A stretch of 34,203 nucleotides of DNA from Promethearchaeota archaeon (GTDB taxonomy: Archaea; Asgardarchaeota; Lokiarchaeia; Sigyniarchaeales; SOKP01), in contig SDNW01000014.1 of the NCBI GenBank assembly GCA_004524725.1, positions 1 through 34,203 on the forward strand, given 5' to 3'. A model generated the notes under the pieces. It was not told where the DNA came from. It searched no databases and saw only the letters and a program-made list of their open reading frames with translations. How positions within the stretch are numbered: the stretch's first letter is position 1; every line of letters starts with the position of its first letter. This document shows positions 8,845-17,065 of the stretch, piece by piece. The position numbers and the translations under genes were made by a program.

Positions 8845-9597
8845 TTATTTTTTACGAAATAATCTTCCGTATCGATTCATTTGACCGTAGTACTCAAATA
8901 AAGCATCAATACCTCTGATCTTAAGATCAGTATTAAGAGCGATCTTATTGTGTAAAGCACCTTCATGTGGTATCTTGGCAATCTCAGCAGCTAGCTTGTT
9001 GACTTCCGCTTCCAATTCTTCTCTAGGCACGCTAATACTCACTAATCCCATTTCCGCAGCTTCCTTTCCAGAAATTCTTCTTCCACTCATAAGAAGATAT
9101 CGTGCTTTTTTAATTCCTAAGTAGAATTGCCATAATGGTAAGCTCTGTGCTCCCCCCCATAATTGAGCAGGATGACCTAAGACTGCATCATCCGCAGCTA
9201 GTGTAATATCACACAAGAGTTGTAAATAACAGCCCGCATCAGTACAATAACCATGAACTTGAGCGATAGTTGGTTTAGGAAAATTTAAAATCCTTGGATA
9301 TTTTGCAAATATTTTATTGTTTAAAATATTATAGGAATTTTTATATTTCCAACCACCTTCTGGTGGTGTAATATAATAAGATTGGTTAAGATCAAAACCA
9401 GAACAAAAACTTTTCCCCGCTCCTTTTAACACTATTACTTTCGCATTATCATCTGCTTCAGCATAATCAAAAACAGCATCTATATCATCCAGTAATTGAG
9501 AACTCAAGGCATTATGCTTTTCTGGTCTATTAAGAGTAATATAACCTATATTCTTCAAACTTTCGTATAAAACAGTCTCAAATTCCTTTTCTATCAA
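8845..9597 (-). CDS. Crotonase-superfamily protein lacking the hydratase glutamates
   Basis: Crotonase-fold (enoyl-CoA hydratase/isomerase) protein of 250 residues that should bind an acyl-CoA. The CoA/oxyanion-hole segment SFCSGFDL is at residues 63-70, and the second segment is HGYCTDAGCYLQ at 115-126. The two glutamates that activate water in hydratases are missing: the first aligns with Tyr124 and the second with Ala144 (LGHPAQLWGG). It is therefore unlikely to be a standard hydratase; a thioesterase, isomerase, lyase or binding role fits better. The start is TTG at 9595-9597, supported by a GGTGA site (9607-9611, minus strand) 9 nt upstream. It lies between the TetR gene and the cyclase gene, same strand. 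Superfamily is sure, reaction unknown. Confidence 0.87.
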   Translation of the reverse strand: MIEKEFETVLYESLKNIGYITLNRPEKHNALSSQLLDDIDAVFDYAEADDNAKVIVLKGAGKSFCSGFDLNQSYYITPPEGGWKYKNSYNILNNKIFAKYPRILNFPKPTIAQVHGYCTDAGCYLQLLCDITLAADDAVLGHPAQLWGGAQSLPLWQFYLGIKKARYLLMSGRRISGKEAAEMGLVSISVPREELEAEVNKLAAEIAKIPHEGALHNKIALNTDLKIRGIDALFEYYGQMNRYGRLFRKK

Positions 9598-9606
9598 TCT
9601 TCTTCT

Positions 9607-9611
9607 TCACC
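9607..9611 (-). promoter_or_regulatory. Shine-Dalgarno site supporting a TTG start
   Basis: GGTGA on the minus strand lies 9 nt before TTG at 9595-9597. It supports that non-ATG start for the crotonase-fold gene. Confidence 0.6.
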
Positions 9612-9719
9612 AATAATTAATCATTTATTAATAAGTAATTAATAAATAAATTAAATGATAAATGTCTATTTATAACTATTCTTATATCCTTGAGATTTAA
9701 AAAAATTAGTTGAGTTTGA

Positions 9720-10466
9720 TTAATATTTATAATCGGATTCATCAACGATAAGATTGGGATCTGTTAATCCTAATTGGATTTTACGTAATACATATTTACG
9801 AAATTCCTTGCTAGTGAACGCTTGACCACCAAACTGAAACATTTCATCAGCCTCTGTACTTTTATAATCAGTATTTTCCTCAAAATTTCGCATAGTTCTT
9901 TCGATCATAGTAGCTCCCAAGATTAAACTATATATGAAGAAAGAGAGTATAGCCGCATTATTTTCTTTAATCTCGCCCTCATTTATGGCTTTTTGAATAA
10001 CTTTAGTTGTTCCATTAAGAAAGTTAAATGGTTTATATTGCTTCTCAAAAGGGCCTATCTTATCTGAAGGTGGTGAAGGAATAATGTGCATCATAGTAAA
10101 TGCAGTAAAATCTTCTTCAGCAAATTTGAAAAAATGCCCAAATATATTTAATAATAAATCAACGGTGGATCCCTCGTGATTTTTAATAATAGTCCTATTT
10201 TCATCCCTATATTGCTCAAAAAACTTTTTGCGTATCGCTATCCATAATTCTCTCTTACTTTCAACATAATTATAGAGATTATTTTGGTTCATGTCAAGAT
10301 TTTTTGCTAATCCACGTAAACTAAACCCCTCTCGTCCTTTTTCTGAAAAAAGTTTTTTACCTGATTCTAGGATTCGCTCAAATTGTTGAGCTTTCTTTTC
10401 AGGGGACCTACTTCTTGATTTTCTTATTTTATTATTACTTTTGTCTTGATTAGCCATTATTTTCAC
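9720..10466 (-). CDS. TetR/AcrR-family transcriptional regulator
   Basis: DNA-binding regulator of 248 residues. The N-terminal TetR helix-turn-helix spans about residues 28-75: FERILESGKKLFSEKG, then SLRGLAKNLDMNQNNLYNYV and the SKRELW helix. The larger C-terminal helical domain (about 85-240) would bind a small ligand, often an acyl-CoA or lipid in TetR proteins beside fatty-acid genes. A basic N-terminal extension (KIRKSRSRSPEKK) precedes the domain. Start is GTG at 10466 or ATG at 10457. It is divergent from the canonical enoyl-CoA hydratase (106 bp apart) and upstream of the crotonase-fold gene, so autoregulation and control of the acyl-CoA block is a reasonable inference. Confidence 0.9.
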   Translation of the reverse strand: MKIMANQDKSNNKIRKSRSRSPEKKAQQFERILESGKKLFSEKGREGFSLRGLAKNLDMNQNNLYNYVESKRELWIAIRKKFFEQYRDENRTIIKNHEGSTVDLLLNIFGHFFKFAEEDFTAFTMMHIIPSPPSDKIGPFEKQYKPFNFLNGTTKVIQKAINEGEIKENNAAILSFFIYSLILGATMIERTMRNFEENTDYKSTEADEMFQFGGQAFTSKEFRKYVLRKIQLGLTDPNLIVDESDYKY

Positions 10467-10520
10467 AAGATAACTAAATATGAATTATAATATATAAAAA
10501 TTTAATATCAAATTCCTACA

Positions 10521-10541
10521 AATAGATATTGTATATTTATT
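10521..10541. promoter_or_regulatory. Candidate TetR operator (imperfect palindrome)
   Basis: A 21-nt imperfect palindrome (arms AATAnATAT and ATATnTATT around TGT) sits in the 106-bp region between the divergent TetR and enoyl-CoA hydratase genes, about 32 nt before the latter. The place is right for a TetR site, but the local DNA is very AT-rich, so chance is possible. Confidence 0.3.
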
Positions 10542-10572
10542 AAAAAATGTTATTGAATATTATTAATAATAT

Positions 10573-11433
10573 ATGACTAGGAAAAATATTTTAAAAATGC
10601 GAGAAATTATGTCTGAAAAGCAATTTGAACATATAAAAGTTGAACGAAATAAAGAAAATAATTATGCAATCATTTCAATAAATAGACCCGAGAAATTAAA
10701 TGCTTTACACACAATCACTTTAAGAGAGATTGCTGAAGTACTTGAAAAAATGGCTTTAGATAAGTCTGTGAGATGCGTTGTTCTAAGAGGGACGAAAGAT
10801 TATACAAAGAAGCCAGCGTTTTCGGCAGGTGCAGACTTATCTACCCGGGGTTATCCCGCCATAGATCCAAAAAACTTAATGGATCAGTGTTATGGGATGT
10901 ATATAAGACATAAATATTATGATATTATAGAGAGTTTTCCCAAACCATTAATTGCAGCTGTGGATGGCTACGCCTTAGGGGGCGGGTTTGAATTAGTATT
11001 AGTTTGCGATATTGTAATAGCATCAAAACGATCAACGTTTGGCTTCCCTGAAGTAAAAAGAGGTATTGCGCCATTTAATGGAGGAACTCAAAGATTAATC
11101 AGAAATCTTGGTAAGATTAGAACAAAAACAATGATCTATTTTGGTGAACATTATAATGCTGAAGAAATGTACAAATGGGGAATTATATCATTTCTTGTTA
11201 AGGATGAAGATTTTGAAGATTTTGTGCATCAAAAAGCGTCTTGGATAGGCAATGCAGCAACTAAAAGTCTTTTTGTAATAAAGAAAGCCATTGACTATGG
11301 ATCTCAAGTACCATTAAACATAGGACTTCAATTCGAACATTTAGGTTATGGAATTAATTCCCAATCTAAAGATGTAATTGAGGGGGTCACAGCATTTCTG
11401 CAGAAAAGGGAACCCAAGTTCACTGGTGAGTAA
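10573..11433 (+). CDS. Enoyl-CoA hydratase (canonical crotonase)
   Basis: Adds water to trans-2-enoyl-CoA to give (S)-3-hydroxyacyl-CoA. The 286-residue protein shows the complete crotonase signature: oxyanion-hole segment FSAGADL (83-89), DGYALGGGFEL with catalytic Glu140 (131-141), and FGFPEVKRG with catalytic Glu160 (156-164). The start is uncertain: ATG at 10573, with ATGs at 10597 and 10609 in frame; the last, preceding SEKQFEHIKVERN, gives a family-typical N-terminus. It is divergent from the TetR gene and convergent with the dienoyl-CoA reductase. It is the best local candidate to hydrate the crotonyl-CoA made by the 4-hydroxybutyryl-CoA dehydratase encoded 19 kb away. Confidence 0.93.
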   Translation: MTRKNILKMREIMSEKQFEHIKVERNKENNYAIISINRPEKLNALHTITLREIAEVLEKMALDKSVRCVVLRGTKDYTKKPAFSAGADLSTRGYPAIDPKNLMDQCYGMYIRHKYYDIIESFPKPLIAAVDGYALGGGFELVLVCDIVIASKRSTFGFPEVKRGIAPFNGGTQRLIRNLGKIRTKTMIYFGEHYNAEEMYKWGIISFLVKDEDFEDFVHQKASWIGNAATKSLFVIKKAIDYGSQVPLNIGLQFEHLGYGINSQSKDVIEGVTAFLQKREPKFTGE

Positions 11434-11449
11434 AAAAAGCACAAAAGAA

Positions 11450-11480
11450 GTATTAAAAATATTATTAATACCTTTTTTTT
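11450..11480 (+). terminator. Hairpin plus T-tract terminator after enoyl-CoA hydratase gene
   Basis: GTATTAA (11450-11456) pairs with TTAATAC (11465-11471) over an 8-nt loop, and eight T follow at 11473-11480. It lies between convergent genes, as expected for a terminator. Confidence 0.5.
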
Positions 11481-11538
11481 CAATTTGATTTTTAAAATAA
11501 AAAGTTTCAAAGAAAATAAGAAAGAAAGAAAAAATATT

Positions 11539-13554
11539 CTATTTATCGAGATTGTACGCGGTTCTAAATCCCTCATGTATTGCTTCCATCATGGTTCGTG
11601 GTCTTTTACAGTCCCCTACTTTAAATGTTTTATAGGAGGGATTAGTTTCTTTTACTTTATTGAATAGATCATCATTCGGTTCAACGCCTGTAGCTAAAAT
11701 AAATGTGTCAATATTTTGAAGTGTTTTTGTTTCATTCTCGTGTTCATATATTAAAGTTTTCCCTTCGAATTTTTTAATTTGAACATTTAAGACGCTATTT
11801 ATTCCTAATTTCATGAGTTGACCTATTAAAAAACCTCGAGTTGTTCTTCCAATGCTCATACCGAGTTTAGGAAGCATATCAATGATAGTAACCTTACGAT
11901 TACCTCGCAACCATCGGTTAAATAATTCTTCTTTAGGCAATAAATCATAAAATGCTATGAATTTCGCAACTTCAGAATTAAGTGCTCCTTGTTCTGCCGC
12001 CCAAATAGCAGTTTCTATTCCTGTCGCTGAGCCACCAACCACGACAACATTTTTTCCGATAGGACATTCTCCCTCAAGTATTTTTTCAGCTAAATAGACT
12101 TCACTCCCTAAACTACCATCTATTCCAGGTATGTGTGGAATGTTATACTTAACACCTGTAGCGAAAATAACAGCATCAGGTTGATATTTATTGATGCGAT
12201 CTAAATCTGCTTCCACTCCTAAATGCAATTCAATTCCTAGATGTTCAATTTGTGCGGAATAATAATCCATTATTTCATGAATATCATGGCGTCCAGGAGG
12301 AACCCACGAAAGATTAGTTTGACCACCAAGGTTAAGTCTTTTTTCGAGTATTGTAACATTATGGCCCAATACTTTTGCTATTCTTGCTGCTTCTAATCCA
12401 CCAGGACCGGCACCTATTATTAAGACTTGGATTGGATGTTTTGTCTTATTATCAAGATCAATTTTGCCCTCTCGTGAGACCATATAATTCCTCATACATT
12501 CAACGGATTTTCCGGTAAAAATATGATCAAAACAACCTTGATTACATCCTACACATTTCCGAATATCCCAGAGTTTACTCTGTTTTGCTTTTAGGGGCAA
12601 ATAAGCGTCTGCTATGAGAGCTCTTCCCATACAAACAGCATCTGCCATTTGATCCCTAAGGATCTGTTCTGCTACTAAAGGACTATTGATACGGTTACTA
12701 GAGAATACAGGTAGATTGACTGCATTTTTTATATTCTCAGCCAAATAAGCATAGGCTCCTTGTGGAACCATCATAGGAATTTGAGGAATTCTAGTTTCAT
12801 GCCAACCCCCAGTTACATTAATATAATCAATTCCAGCATTAGCATAATGCCTTGCAAAAACAGCGCTTTCTTTATATGTATTCGATCCAGGGACGAAATC
12901 ATCACCGGCAATTCTCATTCCTACAATCATTTTTTGTCCTACTCTCTCTTTAACCAATTGGATTAATTCCAAGGGGTATCTTAATCTGTTTTCCAAAGAA
13001 CCTCCATATTCATCCGTTCTTTTATTGGTAATGGGGCTTAAAAATTGATTGATAAGATATCCTGCACTTCCTAATAATTCCACTCCGTCAAAACCTGCTT
13101 TTAAGGCTCTTTCTGCTGCTAGAGCATGATTTTCTTGCACAACCTTAATTTCATCTATAGTTAATTCTTTAGGAACCCTTCGTGTAAGATTAGATTTAAC
13201 GGCCGAAGAAGAGACCATATCTGGCATACCAGAGTACGCCCCCGCATGGTATAGTTGCACGAAAGTTTTCGCACCTTGGCTATGCATATTCTCAGTAAAC
13301 CTAGTATACCCCGGTATGAATTTATCATCATAAATTGCAAACATAGTTGGGCCTCCACCCCTTGGTTCAACTCCCGCTCCTCCTATTATAATTAAGCCAA
13401 CCCCTCCTTTAGCGCGTTCAAAATAAAAATTAATTGTTGTATCATTAATTTCACCATCTCGAGAGAAATTTAACGCCATAGCAGGCATTACTATTCGATT
13501 GCGTATTTCAAGATCCTTTATCTTAAATGGTTCGAACAATTTAACAAACTTCAT
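11539..13554 (-). CDS. FadH-type 2,4-dienoyl-CoA reductase (NADH:flavin oxidoreductase)
   Basis: Iron-sulfur flavoenzyme of 671 residues. The N-terminal old-yellow-enzyme TIM barrel (about 1-325) carries Tyr166 (GSAGYLINQ) and His252 (GGWHET), a Tyr/His pair like that of FadH. A 4Fe-4S site has the exact C-x2-C-x3-C-x11-C spacing at Cys334, 337, 341 and 353. The C-terminal half has two dinucleotide folds: VLIIGAGPGGLEAARIA (377-393, FAD) and VVVVGGSATGIETAIWA (503-519, NAD(P)H). The enzyme would reduce 2,4-dienoyl-CoA during breakdown of unsaturated acyl chains; related family members act on other enoates or trimethylamine. GGTG lies just upstream of the ATG. The dehydrogenase gene precedes it by 60 bp, so they probably share a transcript. 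Confidence 0.88.
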   Translation of the reverse strand: MKFVKLFEPFKIKDLEIRNRIVMPAMALNFSRDGEINDTTINFYFERAKGGVGLIIIGGAGVEPRGGGPTMFAIYDDKFIPGYTRFTENMHSQGAKTFVQLYHAGAYSGMPDMVSSSAVKSNLTRRVPKELTIDEIKVVQENHALAAERALKAGFDGVELLGSAGYLINQFLSPITNKRTDEYGGSLENRLRYPLELIQLVKERVGQKMIVGMRIAGDDFVPGSNTYKESAVFARHYANAGIDYINVTGGWHETRIPQIPMMVPQGAYAYLAENIKNAVNLPVFSSNRINSPLVAEQILRDQMADAVCMGRALIADAYLPLKAKQSKLWDIRKCVGCNQGCFDHIFTGKSVECMRNYMVSREGKIDLDNKTKHPIQVLIIGAGPGGLEAARIAKVLGHNVTILEKRLNLGGQTNLSWVPPGRHDIHEIMDYYSAQIEHLGIELHLGVEADLDRINKYQPDAVIFATGVKYNIPHIPGIDGSLGSEVYLAEKILEGECPIGKNVVVVGGSATGIETAIWAAEQGALNSEVAKFIAFYDLLPKEELFNRWLRGNRKVTIIDMLPKLGMSIGRTTRGFLIGQLMKLGINSVLNVQIKKFEGKTLIYEHENETKTLQNIDTFILATGVEPNDDLFNKVKETNPSYKTFKVGDCKRPRTMMEAIHEGFRTAYNLDK

Positions 13555-13614
13555 CTTAACACCATATCATAACTCTTTTTTAATTTTTAATAATTAAATG
13601 AATAAAAAAATTTA

Positions 13615-14787
13615 TTATTGCATTTCGACAAATTTTCCTGATTTTAATAATTCACATGGTTTTATATAATCCTTGCCTAATTTCTCAGAATATTCCTCTA
13701 ATATCTTACTAAGCTCCTTATAATTAGTTGTTGCATATTGCATTGGACCAGGAAAGTTCATACCTGCCATAATGGCTTCATCTATAACCTTCCAACTTTT
13801 TACGACACCTTCCTCCAAAACTCTACAACCTTCATTAGCACTAATCGCGGCAAAAACTTGACGATCAACTAATCCAGCTTTTTTGGATAAATCAGGCTGA
13901 GGTCTCCCGTTGGACCAATCATAAAATCCTTTTCCGGTTTTTTTTCCCAGAGTACCGTTATTATAATGCATAGTTAAGACTTTGCCAGGTTTGAAATCAG
14001 GGGATATTTTTTCCGCATAATATAAACTGGCGTTATATGCTATATCTCTACCAGTAAAATCGGCTAAGGTCAATGAGGACATAGGTGCATTTGGATTTGA
14101 TAAATCCGCATCAATCTGTTCCCAAGGTATTTTCTTCTCATATGCTAAATCCAAAATATAATTATTATATAAAGCATTCGGCGCTATTACCCTATTTACA
14201 ATGAATCCAGGGCGATCTTTTAAAACTCGTGCCACATATCTCTCTCCTCTAAGACAAGGTAAAGTCTTAGCAACTTTCACTCCAATATCCATCGTCTCTT
14301 CTAAGGTTTTATCTCCTTTTATCACTTCTATCAAGCGCATTAAGGGGGCAGGATTAAAGAAATGCATTCCAATTACATTCTCAGGTTTATTACATCTTTG
14401 CGCAATTTCTGTTATGCTAATAGTAGATGTGTTCGACGCAAATATGCAATGATCAGGTGAATTTTCAATTACTTTTTTACATAATTGCTGTTTAAGATCA
14501 GGTTTCTCTGAAACCGCTTCTATAACTAGATCCGCATTTTTCACAGCATTGTTTAAGTTTTTATCCACTTTTAATTTTTCCATCATTGCTGCCGCCGTCA
14601 CACCTTTAGGTAATTTGCCTTTCTGTTCTAATCTCTCAAAACCAGTCTTATTGTACTCTAGTCCCTTCTGAATAATTTCATCGCTCACATCTACCACAGT
14701 AATATCATAACCTGCCATTAAACATACTTGGGCAATACCTTTTCCCATATCCCCAAAACCAAGTATTACTATATTTTTTATTTCCAC
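13615..14787 (-). CDS. 3-Hydroxyacyl-CoA dehydrogenase
   Basis: Oxidises (S)-3-hydroxyacyl-CoA to 3-ketoacyl-CoA with NAD. The Rossmann domain opens with VILGFGDMGKGIAQV (GxGxxG at residues 10-15). Catalytic features follow: SNTSTISITEIA (118-129, Ser121), HFFNPAPLMRLIEVIKG (142-158, His142, Glu154) and DRPGFIVNRV. At 390 residues it is about 100 longer than short hydroxybutyryl-CoA dehydrogenases; the extra part looks like a second 3HCDH C-terminal helical domain (about 310-380). The start is GTG at 14785-14787. It is divergent from the thiolase gene and leads the dienoyl-CoA reductase gene. Function is secure; chain-length preference is unknown. Confidence 0.93.
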   Translation of the reverse strand: MEIKNIVILGFGDMGKGIAQVCLMAGYDITVVDVSDEIIQKGLEYNKTGFERLEQKGKLPKGVTAAAMMEKLKVDKNLNNAVKNADLVIEAVSEKPDLKQQLCKKVIENSPDHCIFASNTSTISITEIAQRCNKPENVIGMHFFNPAPLMRLIEVIKGDKTLEETMDIGVKVAKTLPCLRGERYVARVLKDRPGFIVNRVIAPNALYNNYILDLAYEKKIPWEQIDADLSNPNAPMSSLTLADFTGRDIAYNASLYYAEKISPDFKPGKVLTMHYNNGTLGKKTGKGFYDWSNGRPQPDLSKKAGLVDRQVFAAISANEGCRVLEEGVVKSWKVIDEAIMAGMNFPGPMQYATTNYKELSKILEEYSEKLGKDYIKPCELLKSGKFVEMQ

Positions 14788-14895
14788 CTTATATCACTTC
14801 CTTTTATTAATTTTAACGTGATGTTTAATAAATAGACAGCACTCATTAAAAATATTTTTTAATTCTTCTAAAGAAGTAGAATTGAATATACCCTA

Positions 14896-14909
14896 ATATA
14901 GTGCTATAT
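14896..14909. promoter_or_regulatory. Palindrome between divergent dehydrogenase and thiolase genes
   Basis: ATATAGTGCTATAT is a perfect 14-nt inverted repeat near the middle of the 246-bp divergent intergenic region, a likely place for a regulator to control both genes. The nearby CTTCTAAAGAAG is a second short palindrome. No protein can be assigned to either. Confidence 0.35.
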
Positions 14910-15019
14910 AGTAAGATTTCAATAATATTGAAAAAAAAATTTCTTTTGAAGTAAAATTAAATATGTAAAAAATTTAAAAAAAAAGGAATAATATACAATG
15001 TAGATTTAACTTTTTTTAT

Positions 15020-15024
15020 GGTGA
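15020..15024 (+). promoter_or_regulatory. Shine-Dalgarno site supporting a GTG start
   Basis: GGTGA lies 9 nt before GTG at 15034, and no in-frame ATG is nearby. It fixes the thiolase start. Confidence 0.6.
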
Positions 15025-15033
15025 ATAATAAAG

Positions 15034-16311
15034 GTGAAAAATAACGAAGTATGGTTAATTGATTATGCACGCACTGCATTCTCCCGATCTCGAACAAATC
15101 AGCCTGAAAAGGACGTATTTGGTGAAATTAGAGGAGATGAATTACTAGCTCAACTTTTAATGCATATGTTTGACAAAAGATTGAGCGCTAAAGGAATTGA
15201 AAAAAAAGATATTGATGATTGCTCTGTAGGATGCGCCGTTGGAGTTCTAGAAAATTGGACCTATGGTGGTAGACTCCCTCTATTTCTATCAGGTTTTCCC
15301 TTTAATGTACCTGCTTTTTTTGTAGACCGACAATGTGGATCTGCGGGTACAGGAATGCATGTTGGAATTATGGAAATTATGAATGGATTTAGCAAAACAT
15401 TCCTTTCCACAGGTTTTGAGCACATGACAAGAGTATATGGAAAAGGTGTGGATGCTAATGTAAAGTATGCTTATAAAGATAGCATGTTTTACCGACCAGA
15501 TATGGATCCTAGAATATTTTTTAACATGTTAAGTACTGCTCAATTACTTTATGAACAAGAAGTACCTACCTTTACAAAAGAGGACATGGATAAATTTGGA
15601 GTTAGAAGTCATAATTTAACGGTTAAAAACCATGAATCTGGTTGGTTTAAAGGTGAAATAATTCCCATTGAAGGTCATGCTCCTGGTAGTGTGGATGAAA
15701 AAATGATAATTGATAGGGATATGAATGCTAGGAAATCCAGATTAGAAGAAGTCTCAAAATTACCACGTTTAACAAAACCCTTTTTCTTAAAAAAAAATGG
15801 TGGAAAAGAAGGATATATTAAACGAGAAGGAACTGAGGAAGGAGTTATAACCGCAGCAAATTCTTCTCCTTTAAATGCTGGAGCAACCGCTGCAGTTTTA
15901 ATGGAAGCAGAAGAGGCTAAGAAAAGGGAAATTGAACCAATGGCACGTATTGTATCCATAGGATGGGCAGGGGTAGATCCTCACACTATGGGACGAGGCC
16001 CTGTACCAGCTACTCAAAAAGCATTAGAATATGCCGGTTTGAAGGTGGAAGATATTGATTTCTGGGAAATTAATGAAGCCTTTTGTATCGTTACACTTAA
16101 TTGCATGGATAAACTTAATATTCCAGAAGAAAAAGTAAACGTAATGGGCGGTTCAACAGCAATCGGTCACCCACTAGGGTCTACTATGGTCCGTTTAACG
16201 GGTACATTAGCACGCATCTTAAAGGACAAAAAAGCAAAATATGGCGTTGCTAATGCTTGTTGTGGTGGAGGGCAGGGTGTAGCAACAGTAATTGAAAATA
16301 TTGATGCATAA
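15034..16311 (+). CDS. Thiolase (acetyl-CoA C-acyltransferase/acetyltransferase)
   Basis: Cleaves 3-ketoacyl-CoA with CoA to give acetyl-CoA and a shortened acyl-CoA, or condenses two acetyl-CoA in reverse. At 425 residues it is slightly longer than typical thiolases. Visible catalytic residues: nucleophile Cys101 in DRQCGSAGTGMH, the NEAF motif (WEINEAFCIV), His379 in GGSTAIGHPLGS, and Cys409 in ANACCGGGQG. The full Cys/His/Cys set argues for a degradative or biosynthetic thiolase rather than an SCP2-type homologue. The start is GTG at 15034; GGTGA at 15020-15024, 9 nt upstream, supports it. It is divergent from the dehydrogenase gene and completes the beta-oxidation set. Confidence 0.94.
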   Translation: MKNNEVWLIDYARTAFSRSRTNQPEKDVFGEIRGDELLAQLLMHMFDKRLSAKGIEKKDIDDCSVGCAVGVLENWTYGGRLPLFLSGFPFNVPAFFVDRQCGSAGTGMHVGIMEIMNGFSKTFLSTGFEHMTRVYGKGVDANVKYAYKDSMFYRPDMDPRIFFNMLSTAQLLYEQEVPTFTKEDMDKFGVRSHNLTVKNHESGWFKGEIIPIEGHAPGSVDEKMIIDRDMNARKSRLEEVSKLPRLTKPFFLKKNGGKEGYIKREGTEEGVITAANSSPLNAGATAAVLMEAEEAKKREIEPMARIVSIGWAGVDPHTMGRGPVPATQKALEYAGLKVEDIDFWEINEAFCIVTLNCMDKLNIPEEKVNVMGGSTAIGHPLGSTMVRLTGTLARILKDKKAKYGVANACCGGGQGVATVIENIDA

Positions 16312-16340
16312 AAATATTATAAACAGTATATTTTTTTTTT
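16312..16340 (+). terminator. T-tract terminator after thiolase
   Basis: A weak AAATAT/ATATTT hairpin directly after the stop codon is followed by a run of ten T (16331-16340). The T tract is the main evidence. Confidence 0.4.
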
Positions 16341-16422
16341 ATACTTATTTAACATAATTGAATTGTATATGGATTTATTTAACAGTTAAAATATGGTCAA
16401 ATCTACAAGAATTAGACCAAAA

Positions 16423-16435
16423 AAAAGTTTAAATA
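16423..16435 (+). promoter_or_regulatory. Archaeal BRE/TATA box for the peptide transporter operon
   Basis: AAAAGTTTAAATA matches the promoter core seen before the substrate-binding protein gene (28076-28088, minus strand) exactly. Transcription would start about 25 nt downstream, near 16455-16460, before the small membrane protein and the ABC genes. The palindrome found at the other two promoters is absent here. Confidence 0.5.
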
Positions 16436-16483
16436 TACATTAATCATTTACAAATCAAACAAAATAAAAACCAAACCGTGTGA

Positions 16484-16639
16484 ATTTTAATTAAAAACCC
16501 TATTGATATTCAAGAAGGGGATTATCAAGATGAGCCAGATTTTCATGCTCATTTTAAGATTGATTGGGGTAGGCAAGGAACTGTTATAATAAGCTATATA
16601 ATAATAATTTTAGGGTACTATGGAATTATTGCTAATACT
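16484..16639 (+). other. Open coding-like extension upstream of the small membrane protein, no standard start codon
   Basis: After an in-frame TGA at 16481-16483 the frame of the next gene is open and reads like protein: an acidic start (IDIQEGDYQDEPDFHAHF), then DWGRQGTVIISYIIIILGY, a plausible membrane segment. No ATG, GTG or TTG occurs in frame before 16640. Either translation begins at an ATT codon, or a base change or assembly error has removed the start, or the resemblance is chance. Confidence 0.45.
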
Positions 16640-17020
16640 ATGCTATTTGATCAGTATGGAAACTGGATTTCTTTTTTAAATATGGAAAGGACGATATTAA
16701 TATGGACATATACTACTTATACTCGCAGTTTTTTTCTAGGAGCAATTTTATTATTTTTAGTGTGTTTTATTATGACTTACAAGGAAGAAATTCCTCATTA
16801 TGGAATTAGAGCGTCGATCTGGCTAGTTCCTACGATAATCGTTGAAGGATTTATTTTTTATAATATTATGTTTGGTTTTAGTTTAGAACCGTTCATTTTA
16901 CAATTTGCCTATTTCGAAGGATATCTTAACATTATAATTTTAATCGGATTAACTTTAAGTGGTTCTCTGGTTGGGATGAAATTAAAACAGTTTTCAGTAA
17001 GAAAAAAAGAAAAATATTAG
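16640..17020 (+). CDS. Small multi-pass membrane protein, first gene of the peptide ABC operon
   Basis: Not a family I recognise. From the first in-frame ATG it has 126 residues with about three membrane segments (about 28-49, 53-75 and 90-112) and a basic C-terminal tail (KLKQFSVRKKEKY). If translation begins upstream, as the open frame from 16484 suggests, a fourth membrane segment and an acidic cytoplasmic N-terminus are added. The gap to the DppB gene is 45 bp and the whole set runs in one direction, so it is likely co-transcribed with the transporter. It could be an accessory subunit of the transporter, but nothing in the sequence proves it. Confidence 0.65.
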   Translation: MLFDQYGNWISFLNMERTILIWTYTTYTRSFFLGAILLFLVCFIMTYKEEIPHYGIRASIWLVPTIIVEGFIFYNIMFGFSLEPFILQFAYFEGYLNIIILIGLTLSGSLVGMKLKQFSVRKKEKY

Positions 17021-17052
17021 AGCAGAAAGGAATAAATTATACAATGTTATCT

Positions 17053-17058
17053 AGGAGG
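17053..17058 (+). promoter_or_regulatory. Strong Shine-Dalgarno deciding a TTG start
   Basis: AGGAGG lies 7 nt before TTG at 17066. An ATG at 17087 is in frame but is too far from this site, so TTG is preferred for the DppB-like gene. Confidence 0.7.
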
Positions 17059-17065
17059 GAAAGAA

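Noticed and set aside
13161..13370. Minus-strand 69-codon frame inside the dienoyl-CoA reductase gene
   Set aside because: Out-of-frame shadow of conserved old-yellow-enzyme domain sequence.
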